Positions 34,381 through 42,097 of a DNA stretch of 64,000 nt are shown piece by piece. The notes beneath the pieces are model-generated. The model was given only the letters and a program-made list of their open reading frames with translations, was not told the DNA's origin and ran no database searches. The position numbers and the translations under genes were made by a program. This stretch comes from Cohnella mopanensis (GTDB lineage: Bacteria > Bacillota > Bacilli > Paenibacillales > Paenibacillaceae), in assembly GCF_022352055.1 (NCBI RefSeq), contig NZ_JAKRWM010000006.1:248001-312000 (forward strand), written 5' to 3'. Each line of letters opens with the position of its first letter. Positions within the stretch are counted from its first letter, which is position 1.

Positions 34381-34826
34381 GACCCCCTTACGCTAATCGT
34401 AGTGGGCCATACTCTCGATGGAACGGGAACGTTATCTATCCCTTCCTCGGCAGCATGGCCCCTCTTTTATATTCCGTCACCCAGATCCGTAACGATTTTC
34501 GCTAAGAAGGGATTCACGCCATATGAGCTTCCAACAGCTTCTTTCTGTTATTCCTATCGTGGAACAAGTCACTTCCTATTCTTCCTCCCAAAAGATAGAG
34601 TGTAACACGGGTATCCATGTTCTTCTCGTTGTCCGGCTTGGACACATCACGATCGCTTCACCGGATCAAGAGCCTCTCGTTTGTACGGCTGGCTTTGCGG
34701 GCTGAGGCGCGAGGGCTCCTAATTTGTTCGACCGGCCGGTTACTCTGGCTAGGGATTACGTTGGCCTGGCGTCCGCAAACCTTTCGATAAATTTTTAGCT
34801 CTAGCTTAAGCGAACGGGTTAACGAC

Positions 34827-34854
34827 AAAGCCGACAGGGCTCCCTGTCGGCTTT
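34827..34854. terminator. Bidirectional hairpin in the 34.4-35.3 kb spacer
   Basis: A perfect 13-bp stem (AAAGCCGACAGGG and complement) with a 2-base loop is flanked by A and T rich ends. It could end cyclophilin transcription, though it is 450 bp downstream. The stretch 34381-34826 otherwise shows no gene. Confidence 0.65.
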
Positions 34855-34857
34855 GCT

Positions 34858-34990
34858 TCCATAGGGAGTAAATAAAGCGGTTTTTCCGCTTTAAATCAAC
34901 TAAACAAGGCACATAGGGAGTAAGTTGAGCGGTTTTTCCGCTTTAAATCTCGATATTGGTCGCCGTTTGCGGAAATAAAGCGGAGTAACG
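34858..34990. repeat. Short array of 51-52 bp repeats with AAAGCGG hairpins
   Basis: Two clear units contain CATAGGGAGTAA followed by the hairpin AAAGCGG-TTTTT-CCGCTTT. Their shared GCGG is at 34877 and 34929, a distance of 52 bp. A third, partial unit has AAAGCGG with GCGG at 34980, a further 51 bp. Confidence 0.75.
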
Positions 34991-35057
34991 TTCTTAACAG
35001 TAAAGTAGTGTGTATTTTGGGGATACTCCTAAGTGGCAAGACCTAAATAGTAACGAA

Positions 35058-35236
35058 ATATACAGTTAAATAACTGTTTCATAGCTCAGAGAGCAAAATA
35101 ACGGGAAAGTACATTTATTTATGACGAAATAGGCTACTTTCTGGAACTAGCGGTGAAATAGATGTATTTATACATTTATCTCTGTTTTCATAGTGGGTTT
35201 TCTTTAAAATAACTGTATTTATACATTTATTTCATC
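35058..35236. repeat. Degenerate 51-bp array with AT-rich inverted repeats
   Basis: Inverted repeats ACAGTTA-AA-TAACTGT (centre 35069.5), a weaker one near 35117, ATGTATTTATACAT (centre 35168.5) and TGTATTTATACA (centre 35219.5) recur at about 50-51 bp steps. Each is flanked by GAAATA-like sequence. No gene is visible here. Confidence 0.65.
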
Positions 35237-35316
35237 CGGGTTGCGGGGTTGCGGGATTGCCGGGTTGCCGGGTTGCTGGGTTCCGGGGTTCCGGGGTTCC
35301 GGGGTTCCGGGGTTGC
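35228..35316. repeat. GC-rich 8-bp tandem repeats
   Basis: About ten short units of the type GGGTTGCC, GGGTTGCG and GGGTTCCG follow one another, ending just before a terminator. The last four GGGGTTCC units are identical. The tract directly abuts the 51-bp array. Confidence 0.85.
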
Positions 35317-35350
35317 AAAAAAAGCCAACCCCGAAAGGTTGGCTTCTCTT
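35316..35350 (-). terminator. Terminator of the copper-amine-oxidase-domain gene
   Basis: GCCAACC and GGTTGGC flank a 6-base loop, with seven T following on the minus strand. It is about 10 bp beyond the stop codon. Confidence 0.85.
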
Positions 35351-35358
35351 TGATCGAT

Positions 35359-36432
35359 TCATTTGAAGTCGCTGTACGGGATCTCGAACTCCGGCATACC
35401 TGCCGCGTAAGGCGTGTACTCGTACTGTCCGAAGTACATAACCACGCCGTTATGCTTCAGAAAATAGTCCCTATCCGGCTCGATCGTCTCGAACGGGCTG
35501 AGTAGCCAGATTCCGCGCGCCTTAATCAGGCTCTTAATCTTGGCGTTGATAATCGAGACATACTTGGCGTTACCTCCCGTAACATCCTTCAACTTCAGGA
35601 GCTCTCCCGTTGCAAGATCGAACGTATATGGCACGCGAGCAGTCGAGCCATGCGCTCCGCCCGTGTAGATATAATAGTCTACATACAAGCTTAGTTTGCC
35701 CTGTTCGTTGTAAGTGATCGTATAAGTCCCATCGAAGGTCACATCCGGGAGAGTCTCATCCGTGACTTCGCCGAGCGATTCTTTAATAGATTCCCGTGCA
35801 GCCTTCGCGTTCGCTTCCGCTTCCGATTTCAACAGGTCGTTGACCTTTTTCTGGACAGTCGCATCAGCGAAATCCGAGATTTGCGGATAATGAATCAGCA
35901 ACGAACTATTCTTGCTCTCTTCTTTAATGACGCCGGACGTAATCTTAAGGTCATTCTCTTTAATCGTTTCGACCCCGATCACTTTCGTAGCCGTATCGTA
36001 AGAAACTCCATACCCCATTCGCTCCAGCAGGAAGCGAAACGGAACATAAGTCGTGCCGTTCTGGACAATCGCCGGCAAGCCGTATATTTGTTGATCGTTC
36101 AATTCCGCGCTGCCATCCCTCAAGTTAAGTACGAGCTCCCGGTCCCGACCGGTTACGGTGACCGTTTGCTTTGCCTTGCTATAATCCGTGTTCAGCCCAA
36201 TGCTCTTGTTCAGGCTGCGAATGGCAATATAAGTCGTGCTATCGATGTTGATCGCCGACAAGTTCGTACGAACGCCATTGACATCAATCGTTTGATTAAT
36301 GCTCTTGTATGAGTTAAAACCCGCAGCATGAACCTGTTGCTGGGATACCGTTAATGAAGAAGACACTAGCGCCGCCCCAACCGCCACCGCGATTAACGTT
36401 CTTTTTCCCGTATTCATTCCAACCTTCTTCAC
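35359..36432 (-). CDS. Secreted protein with copper amine oxidase N-like domain and DUF3298-type C-terminus
   Basis: About 357 residues. The start chosen is the GTG at 36432, nine bases after AAGGAG; later ATGs are possible. A signal peptide ends near VHA. The stalk domain (about 40-150: VRTNLSAINIDSTTYIAIRSL, NGTTYVPFRFLLERMGY) is the copper amine oxidase N-terminal-type domain common in Paenibacillus surface proteins. The C-terminal part (about 190-355) has DUF4163/DUF3298 features (YYIYTGGAHGSTARVPYTFDL), seen in Bacillus RsiV-type lysozyme-binding anti-sigma factors. Here no sigma gene is adjacent. It is probably a wall-associated binding protein. Confidence 0.88.
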   Translation of the reverse strand: MKKVGMNTGKRTLIAVAVGAALVSSSLTVSQQQVHAAGFNSYKSINQTIDVNGVRTNLSAINIDSTTYIAIRSLNKSIGLNTDYSKAKQTVTVTGRDRELVLNLRDGSAELNDQQIYGLPAIVQNGTTYVPFRFLLERMGYGVSYDTATKVIGVETIKENDLKITSGVIKEESKNSSLLIHYPQISDFADATVQKKVNDLLKSEAEANAKAARESIKESLGEVTDETLPDVTFDGTYTITYNEQGKLSLYVDYYIYTGGAHGSTARVPYTFDLATGELLKLKDVTGGNAKYVSIINAKIKSLIKARGIWLLSPFETIEPDRDYFLKHNGVVMYFGQYEYTPYAAGMPEFEIPYSDFK

Positions 36433-36594
36433 ATCGCTTCGCTCCTTCATCTATACAGATAAGTTTGGATCAGGTACTCTTACCCTATATAGACGCATCA
36501 GTCACAGGAAAGTTCGATTTTAACAATGGGAATTAGTTACATTTATACGACAATGGAAATCGTTCATAGAGAAATCAATAGGCGGTGCATTTAG

Positions 36595-37563
36595 TTGTTG
36601 GACAACGAAAAAACGAGGGCTGGGAGAAACCGGACGATAACGCTGAACGACTCCGAGAGAATCAAGTATAGCGCGCGTCTAATCACTTTAACGGAGAAAA
36701 CAAAACCCGAGGAGATCCTTAACCACACGATTAATCAAGATCTGTTCCAAGCTATAGATTACTTGCCGGATGAATTCGTCGACCTCTTATTCGTCGATCC
36801 GCCTTATAACTTAACGAAATCCTTCAACGGCAAAACCTTTAGCCAAATGAATCATTCGCAATATACCGATTGGCTGGACGCTTGGTTTTCGCGAATCGTC
36901 CGCATATTGAAGCCTAATGCAACCGTGTATATTTGCGGCGACTGGCGATCGAGCCATTCGATCTTCGAGGTCGCGTCCAAGCATTTGAGCATCCTCAATC
37001 GCATCACCTGGGAACGCGAGAAAGGCCGGGGAGCGCTTGCCAACTGGAAGAATGCCTCGGAGGATATTTGGCACTGCACCAAATCGGGCGAGTATAAGTT
37101 CTATGTCGATCGCGTGAAAATAAAACGGAAAGTCATCGCCCCCTACCGTACGGAAGAAGGCGATCCTAAGGATTGGCACGACGACTCCGACGGTAAATTC
37201 AGGCTGACTCACCCGTCCAATCTATGGACCGATCTCACGGTCCCCTTCTGGTCGATGCCCGAGAACACGGACCATCCGACCCAGAAGCCGGAGAAGCTGC
37301 TCGCGAAGATCATTCTCGCCAGCTCGGACGAGAACGACGTCGTATTCGATCCTTTCAGCGGCGCGGGAACGACCTCCGTCGTCGCCAAGAAGCTCAACAG
37401 GCGTTACGTAGGCATCGAGATCGACGAAACCTACTGTTGCTTAACCGAGAAGCGGCTTGAGATGGCAGAAGCCGAACCTTCCATTCAAGGTTACTCGGAA
37501 GGCGTCTTCTGGGAGCGAAACACGCTGCGGGAGCAAGGCAAATCCACCAAAACAAAGGGGTAG
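36595..37563 (+). CDS. Orphan DNA methyltransferase (N6-adenine/N4-cytosine, beta-type order)
   Basis: A 322-residue methyltransferase. The catalytic motif DPPY is at residues 68-71 and the AdoMet-binding motif FDPFSGAG at 251-258, the beta-class order. The start is a TTG at 36595 or 36598 after a GGTG site. HPTQKPEKLLAKII precedes the AdoMet motif, as is normal. No restriction endonuclease gene is adjacent, so it is a solitary methyltransferase. The recognition sequence cannot be derived here. Confidence 0.93.
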   Translation: MLDNEKTRAGRNRTITLNDSERIKYSARLITLTEKTKPEEILNHTINQDLFQAIDYLPDEFVDLLFVDPPYNLTKSFNGKTFSQMNHSQYTDWLDAWFSRIVRILKPNATVYICGDWRSSHSIFEVASKHLSILNRITWEREKGRGALANWKNASEDIWHCTKSGEYKFYVDRVKIKRKVIAPYRTEEGDPKDWHDDSDGKFRLTHPSNLWTDLTVPFWSMPENTDHPTQKPEKLLAKIILASSDENDVVFDPFSGAGTTSVVAKKLNRRYVGIEIDETYCCLTEKRLEMAEAEPSIQGYSEGVFWERNTLREQGKSTKTKG

Positions 37564-37690
37564 TCAGCAGCTCGTTGGCAGATCAGTTGACACCCGTAAC
37601 CGACCATGCTATGGTGAACGCATATTGGCATCCGCAGTGACTCGCGGGGTCACTATTGTTATCATTACTCGTAAGGGGAGTGCACAACGA

Positions 37691-37873
37691 ATGATTCAAG
37701 TTAAGGAATTCTTAGATACAGATATGTCTCTAGCAGAAAAAAGAGTAAACGAGTTTCTAGCGGAACTAAACGACGATCAAGTCATTAACATTTGTTACGG
37801 ATCGATCAACAAAGTGACGCCGACTAAATTAAGCGAGCAAAGAAGCGCTATTCTAGTCGTATATAAGAAATAA
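37691..37873 (+). CDS. Cse60-like sporulation protein
   Basis: A 60-residue protein that begins MIQVKEFLDT and contains VNEFLAELNDDQVINICYG and a C-terminal ILVVYKK. Length and these segments match Cse60, a small protein of Bacillus made under the sporulation sigma factor SigE, of unknown function. A good ribosome site (AAGGGGAG) precedes it. It is followed by a terminator. Confidence 0.82.
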   Translation: MIQVKEFLDTDMSLAEKRVNEFLAELNDDQVINICYGSINKVTPTKLSEQRSAILVVYKK

Positions 37874-37889
37874 CCCCTTCAAATGATAC

Positions 37890-37931
37890 GAAACGGGATG
37901 GATCAAGGGTTACCCCCTCTCCATCCCGTTT
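37890..37931. terminator. Shared terminator of convergent cse60-like and TetR genes
   Basis: AAACGGGATGGA and TCCATCCCGTTT pair across an 18-base loop. The hairpin overlaps the TetR stop codon at 37910 and has T-rich flanks in both directions. Confidence 0.8.
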
Positions 37932-38557
37932 CTGTTTAGTTCTAACATCTCTTTAAATCCGCTAAGCAGAACTCCGAAAGCAGCCAGGAAAGTTGGCCTC
38001 AATCTTCCCATCAACTGATCGACCGATTCTTCGGAATGCGTATAGGTCGATACGATTCCATGTAGAGTAAAGAAATAGATTCGACTGCACATCAACAACC
38101 GTTCATCCTCCCGGCCAAGCCGCAAACAAGCTTGCAGAACGCCCGTTAGTTTTCCGAACATCTCATTCCGCACTTTGTTTATTTCCAGTTCGGGAGCTTG
38201 TTCATCGACGCGAACGGACTTCACGTTGAAGAATAAACTGTACATATTGCGATTGGATAAGCAGAACTCAACGAAAGCCAGACTGACGTTGTTCAATTTC
38301 TCCTCCGGCTCGCCGCTCCCAACCAATAATTCCTCCATTTGGCTCGCTAAGTTCTGAAGAGGCGGAAGCGAAAGCTGCTGAAGCAGCGCTTCTTTATCTT
38401 TAAAGTAAATATAGATGGTCGTATGAGAGCAGCCTGCTTCCTTAGCAATTTCGCGCATCGTTACGACATCGTAGCCTCTGCCGGCAAACAATCGTCCCGC
38501 AGCTAGCAGAATGCTTTTCTTCGTCTCTTCCGAGCGTTGCTCCTGTTTGGTTAACAC
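37910..38557 (-). CDS. TetR/AcrR family transcriptional regulator
   Basis: A 215-residue regulator from the GTG at 38557, nine bases after GGAG; the frame is open to a TTG at 38590, which lacks a ribosome site. The N-terminal helix-turn-helix spans about residues 12-58 (SILLAAGRLFAGRGYD, GCSHTTIYIYFKDKEALL). A palindrome GTAACC-AAC-GGTTAC lies 36 bp upstream. Three copies of the same motif lie upstream of the neighbouring membrane-protein gene, so both are probably under its control. Confidence 0.93.
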   Translation of the reverse strand: MLTKQEQRSEETKKSILLAAGRLFAGRGYDVVTMREIAKEAGCSHTTIYIYFKDKEALLQQLSLPPLQNLASQMEELLVGSGEPEEKLNNVSLAFVEFCLSNRNMYSLFFNVKSVRVDEQAPELEINKVRNEMFGKLTGVLQACLRLGREDERLLMCSRIYFFTLHGIVSTYTHSEESVDQLMGRLRPTFLAAFGVLLSGFKEMLELNRNGMERG

Positions 38558-38592
38558 CTTTTCCCACTCCGTCCCGTTTCTTTGCCCCAATT

Positions 38593-38607
38593 GTAACCAA
38601 CGGTTAC
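38593..38607. promoter_or_regulatory. TetR self-operator (GTAACC-N3-GGTTAC)
   Basis: A perfect palindrome with 6-bp arms lies just upstream of the TetR start region. The same motif recurs at 39331-39377. Confidence 0.75.
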
Positions 38608-38721
38608 AGAGTAGTCAATTTCGCCTTCATCCCTGCGAACGGGAGCATCTCGAGTCCAGCCATCCGCACAAAATCGTAAATAAGAGTAAATAGACTATAA
38701 AACTCATCCTCCAGCCCTCCC

Positions 38722-39294
38722 CTAGAATAATCCCGCAACATCCGTAACCAGAGATAACACGAGCAGAACTCCCAGTACGGCTGAAGATAGGTAAGCGGTT
38801 TTCCTCTTACCGCTGCCCGATGCTTTCACGACAGATCGGGTGTACAAGGCGAGACCTGCCACAATCAAGATTAACTCCAAAGCTACAGATACTCCTTCAA
38901 CCTTCCAAGCGCCCAGTCCGAGTAGTGGAAGATGCCCGATGTTGCCCGGCAATAGCGGCATATCCGCACGATGAACGATAAGATCAAGCAGCCAATGGCT
39001 GAAGGTTACCGCCCCTATCGTTCGTCCCGCTCGGACACCCCACATCCGCTTCGCCAGCATGCCCGCTAACGATGCGATCATTAAAGCTCCAAGCAAGGAA
39101 TGCGTGTAATCCGCATGAATGATCCAATCTCCATAACCGCTGCCCGGTTCTCCTTCCATCGTCTCGGCCCCGGTTAGCAAGAAGGGAATAAACGCCACAT
39201 CCAGTAATTGAGTAGCGAGCATAAGCGCCCAGAGAGGTACTTCCTGAGCCTGCGCTCGCACCCCTGCCGCCAATCCGAAATGTCCTGCGAACAT
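38722..39294 (-). CDS. Metal-dependent-hydrolase-like membrane protein (YdjM-type layout)
   Basis: A 190-residue membrane protein with five or so helices. Conserved-looking polar residues sit in or near the membrane: GHFGLA near the start, then DVAF, DYTHSLLG, and SHWLLDLIVHRAD. This His/Asp pattern resembles the YdjM/DUF457 metal-dependent hydrolase group. The ATG at 39294 is ten bases after GGGAG. Three operator-like palindromes upstream point to control by the neighbouring TetR. The substrate is unknown. Confidence 0.82.
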   Translation of the reverse strand: MFAGHFGLAAGVRAQAQEVPLWALMLATQLLDVAFIPFLLTGAETMEGEPGSGYGDWIIHADYTHSLLGALMIASLAGMLAKRMWGVRAGRTIGAVTFSHWLLDLIVHRADMPLLPGNIGHLPLLGLGAWKVEGVSVALELILIVAGLALYTRSVVKASGSGKRKTAYLSSAVLGVLLVLSLVTDVAGLF

Positions 39295-39330
39295 AAAATT
39301 CACTCTCCCAAATATAACTATAAATTTTTA

Positions 39331-39377
39331 GTAACCATCGGTTACTAACCGTTGGTTATATAGTAACCACTGGTTAT
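39331..39377. promoter_or_regulatory. Three consecutive TetR operator palindromes
   Basis: GTAACCATCGGTTAC (39331-39345), TAACCGTTGGTTA (39346-39358) and GTAACCACTGGTTAT (39363-39377) follow one another, centred 14 and 18 bp apart. They match the palindrome upstream of the TetR gene and lie 37 bp upstream of the membrane-protein start. Confidence 0.8.
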
Positions 39378-39389
39378 ATTTATGTCAAG

Positions 39390-39413
39390 AAAAAAAGAAC
39401 GCCGGAGCGTTCT
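39390..39413 (-). terminator. Terminator of the phosphoesterase/ABC operon
   Basis: AGAACGC-CGGA-GCGTTCT is followed by seven T on the minus strand, 16 bp after the PHP gene. Confidence 0.88.
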
Positions 39414-39428
39414 TCGGTTATTTCACCT

Positions 39429-40433
39429 TTATTTGCCGATAGGAATTCCGCGAGACCGCCGCCCTTCGAACACGGTCAGTTCCTTATAGCCTGCTCCGAT
39501 CGCCGCCGTGCGGGCTTCATCCAACAGCTGCCCGATATCGTCTGGAAAGTGGGAGTCGGAGGAGAGCGTTATCGGAACGCCGTGCTCCGCGAGAACGGAC
39601 AGGAACAACGGACTCGGACAAGCTTCCGCGACCGGGTAACGGTAAGCGAGACCGGTATTGATCTCCGTAGCTACGCCGGCGAGAACCATCTCTTCCGCGA
39701 TATGACGGTAATAGGGGATCAAATCGGCTTCTCGGTCCGGACGAAACCCGAATACTTTGAGATTGTCGGGATGGGCAATGATATCGAACAACCGTGATTG
39801 GCAAGCTTGCCGGAGGAGCCCGAAATACCGCCCATATGCCCCCATCGGTTCCATATCCGCGAATTGCGACTGCGTCTCGGGATTGTCGAAGCCCCAGCCG
39901 TCCATAAAATGAACCGAACCGATGACGTGATCCCAGTCATACCCCGCGAGCAGCCGACCGAGCTCCGCTTCGCCCCCCTCGAAGAAATCCGCCTCGATTC
40001 CGAGCAAGAGATCCGGGCGGTCTTTTTTCGCCTTCGTAATAAAGGTTACGAATTCATCCAACGAGGTGACGCACACTTGGTTAAGCCAAGCTTCCTGCAG
40101 TCGCCCGATCGGACTATCGTCCAGTAGCATGTGCTTCTCATAATAGCTTCGACATTCGCGAAATCGATAGAGATGATCGACGACTCCGAACGTGCTGATT
40201 CCTCGCGAACGGCCCGTTACCAGGTAGCGGTCCAGCCATTCCTCGCTGAAGCAACCTTGCCGCATTCGAAGATCGAGCTTCGCGGACATCTCTTCCGCCC
40301 AATCCTGAGTATGGCCCGGCCCTTTCCCTGTAGAAGCGCTCACATCCGTAGCTACCAGCGATTGCATGGTGCGCGAAAGCCAGCGGAGCGAATAAGGTCC
40401 TTCTTCTAGGTGAAAATGCATATCAACCTTCAT
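39429..40433 (-). CDS. PHP domain phosphoesterase (histidinol-phosphatase-like)
   Basis: A 334-residue metal-dependent phosphoesterase of the PHP superfamily. Metal-binding motifs are present: DMHFHLEEG at the N-terminus, GVVDHLYR, GIEADFFE, GSVHFMDGW, IAHPDNLK and TLSSDSHFPDDIG. Start ATG 40433 follows GGGGAG, and the gene overlaps the upstream phosphatase-like gene by about 11 bp. In this operon it probably removes phosphate from an imported phospho-compound rather than making histidine, since no his genes are near. Confidence 0.92.
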   Translation of the reverse strand: MKVDMHFHLEEGPYSLRWLSRTMQSLVATDVSASTGKGPGHTQDWAEEMSAKLDLRMRQGCFSEEWLDRYLVTGRSRGISTFGVVDHLYRFRECRSYYEKHMLLDDSPIGRLQEAWLNQVCVTSLDEFVTFITKAKKDRPDLLLGIEADFFEGGEAELGRLLAGYDWDHVIGSVHFMDGWGFDNPETQSQFADMEPMGAYGRYFGLLRQACQSRLFDIIAHPDNLKVFGFRPDREADLIPYYRHIAEEMVLAGVATEINTGLAYRYPVAEACPSPLFLSVLAEHGVPITLSSDSHFPDDIGQLLDEARTAAIGAGYKELTVFEGRRSRGIPIGK

Positions 40434-41295
40434 CATCTATCTCCCCCCGCCAAGTATTCCGCGCGAACGGGAACGACGGGTTATCTTGAATAGTCATGGC
40501 CGGCGAAGGCTCCAGTCCCAAACATTGGCACATTAACGGAGCCACGCTTAGCTGCGCAAGAGTTTGCCCTTCCATCAGCGGGATGGTCGAATCTCCGACG
40601 ATATAGAGCGGAACGAGCCGTTCCTCGCTTGCCGTTCCTCCATGCTGGCCATTCGCATCCATCCCATGGTCCGACGTCACGATCACGCGATAACCTTCCG
40701 ACAGCCAGGCCGGAACAAGCATGGCGAGCATTCCGTCCGCCATCCGCACGGAACCGTCGTACTCTTTGCTCTCCCCTCCGAACTTATGGCCGGCATCGTC
40801 GATATTCATGGAATGAATATATAGAAAATGCGGATCATACGCCGTGCGTAAATATTCTGCGTCCGCGAACAAATGGCTATCCGGGTAATGATCCTCGAAA
40901 TAAAAGGCGCCATGCTGGATCGGTTTGCTCTCGTCATGCTGATGACGGTCGCGAACCGGATTAAAGGGAGCGGAGTTATACAGCTCGCTGACCCAATGGT
41001 AAGCTGCGGCAGCCGTCCTTAAGCCCGCTCCGGCAGCAAGATGAAAGACGCTTTGCTCCAGGCTTAGACGAACAATATGATTGGTCGTAATGCCATTTGT
41101 ATATGCCGGGGTACCCGTTAATAACACTTCATATAATGGCCTCGAGAGGCTGGGCAGCTCCGACTTCACTTGATAACAGACCGCCTCGCCTTGCTCGACG
41201 AGGTGCTCCAAGTAACCTAAGCATCTACGGGCCGTATCGTAACGAAGTCCGTCCAATACGACGACGATCAGTTTGGGAGACTGCGGTTGAGCCAT
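40423..41295 (-). CDS. Alkaline phosphatase superfamily protein (nucleotide pyrophosphatase/phosphodiesterase-like)
   Basis: A 290-residue hydrolase. The start at 41295 puts the core strand IVVVLDGLRYD at the N-terminus, with the first metal Asp. The nucleophile region is SLSRPLYEVLLTGTPAYTNGI. Later metal ligands are in HSMNIDDAGHKFGG and VTSDHGMDANGQHGG. This is the type I phosphodiesterase/nucleotide pyrophosphatase fold. There is no signal peptide, so it acts in the cytosol on an imported substrate. Confidence 0.92.
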   Translation of the reverse strand: MAQPQSPKLIVVVLDGLRYDTARRCLGYLEHLVEQGEAVCYQVKSELPSLSRPLYEVLLTGTPAYTNGITTNHIVRLSLEQSVFHLAAGAGLRTAAAAYHWVSELYNSAPFNPVRDRHQHDESKPIQHGAFYFEDHYPDSHLFADAEYLRTAYDPHFLYIHSMNIDDAGHKFGGESKEYDGSVRMADGMLAMLVPAWLSEGYRVIVTSDHGMDANGQHGGTASEERLVPLYIVGDSTIPLMEGQTLAQLSVAPLMCQCLGLEPSPAMTIQDNPSFPFARNTWRGEIDDEG

Positions 41296-41300
41296 CCTCT

Positions 41301-42095
41301 TCACACCTTTCCTTTTGCTTCTATCCATTGAATGCGGTGCGACTTCAGAGCCGGCATCCACTCTTTAGGCGGCGCTACGTTGCTTACGATCGTATCGATC
41401 CGGCGAATCGGCGCGAGCTCGACGAACGCTTCCTTGTCCAGCTTCGAATCGTCCGCAAGCACGATCGTCTGGCTTGCCGCCGCGACCATCTTCCGGGAAA
41501 GCATCGTTTCGTCCAAGTCGTAATCGCTCGCTCCTCGCTGCACGGAAATTCCGCCAATCGAGATGAACGCCTTATCTACGCGAAATTGCTCCATCACCCG
41601 TTCTCCGAGCGCTCCGGACAAGGACTGCTGCTCCGGATTAAGCTGCCCGCCTATGACGATGATTTTGCCCGAAAAACGTCCTTCGATGACCGATTCCATG
41701 AGATGGTAGGCCACTGCGATGGAATTCGTAAGCACGGTTAGCCGTTCCTTGCCCGAGATCGCCTTCGCCAGTTCCAAAGTCGTCGTTCCGACATCGATAA
41801 CGACCGTATCGCCCGAATTGATGAGTTCGGCCGCCCTCATGCCGATCTTCGCTTTCTCTTCCGCTCTCACTTTCTGGCGGAGCAAATACGGCGGTTCGAA
41901 GTTGGCTTGCTTAGTCCCTACCGCCCCTCCGTAAACGCGCTTCACTTGCCCCTCTTTCTCCAACTGAACAAGATCCCTTCGGATCGTTTCTTCCGATACG
42001 CCGCATTGAAGAGACAACTCCTGTACCTTCACTTGGCCTTCCTGCCTAAGCTGCTCGAGAATACTCCGTTTGCGTTGTTCCGACGATACCGACAT
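41301..42095 (-). CDS. DeoR/GlpR family transcriptional regulator
   Basis: A 264-residue repressor. The N-terminal DeoR helix-turn-helix (QRKRSILEQLRQEGQVKVQE, SEETIRRDLVQLEKEGQ) is followed by a sugar-phosphate-isomerase-like sensor domain (IDVGTTTLELAKAI, FISIGGI, LADDSKL). Such proteins sense phosphorylated sugars or polyols. It sits inside the ABC/phosphoesterase operon and probably controls it. Confidence 0.93.
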   Translation of the reverse strand: MSVSSEQRKRSILEQLRQEGQVKVQELSLQCGVSEETIRRDLVQLEKEGQVKRVYGGAVGTKQANFEPPYLLRQKVRAEEKAKIGMRAAELINSGDTVVIDVGTTTLELAKAISGKERLTVLTNSIAVAYHLMESVIEGRFSGKIIVIGGQLNPEQQSLSGALGERVMEQFRVDKAFISIGGISVQRGASDYDLDETMLSRKMVAAASQTIVLADDSKLDKEAFVELAPIRRIDTIVSNVAPPKEWMPALKSHRIQWIEAKGKV

Positions 42096-42097
42096 TC

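Noticed and set aside
35257..35505. An 82-codon frame over the G-rich repeat tract
   Set aside because: It starts within short tandem repeats, crosses a terminator and then runs antisense to the next gene.
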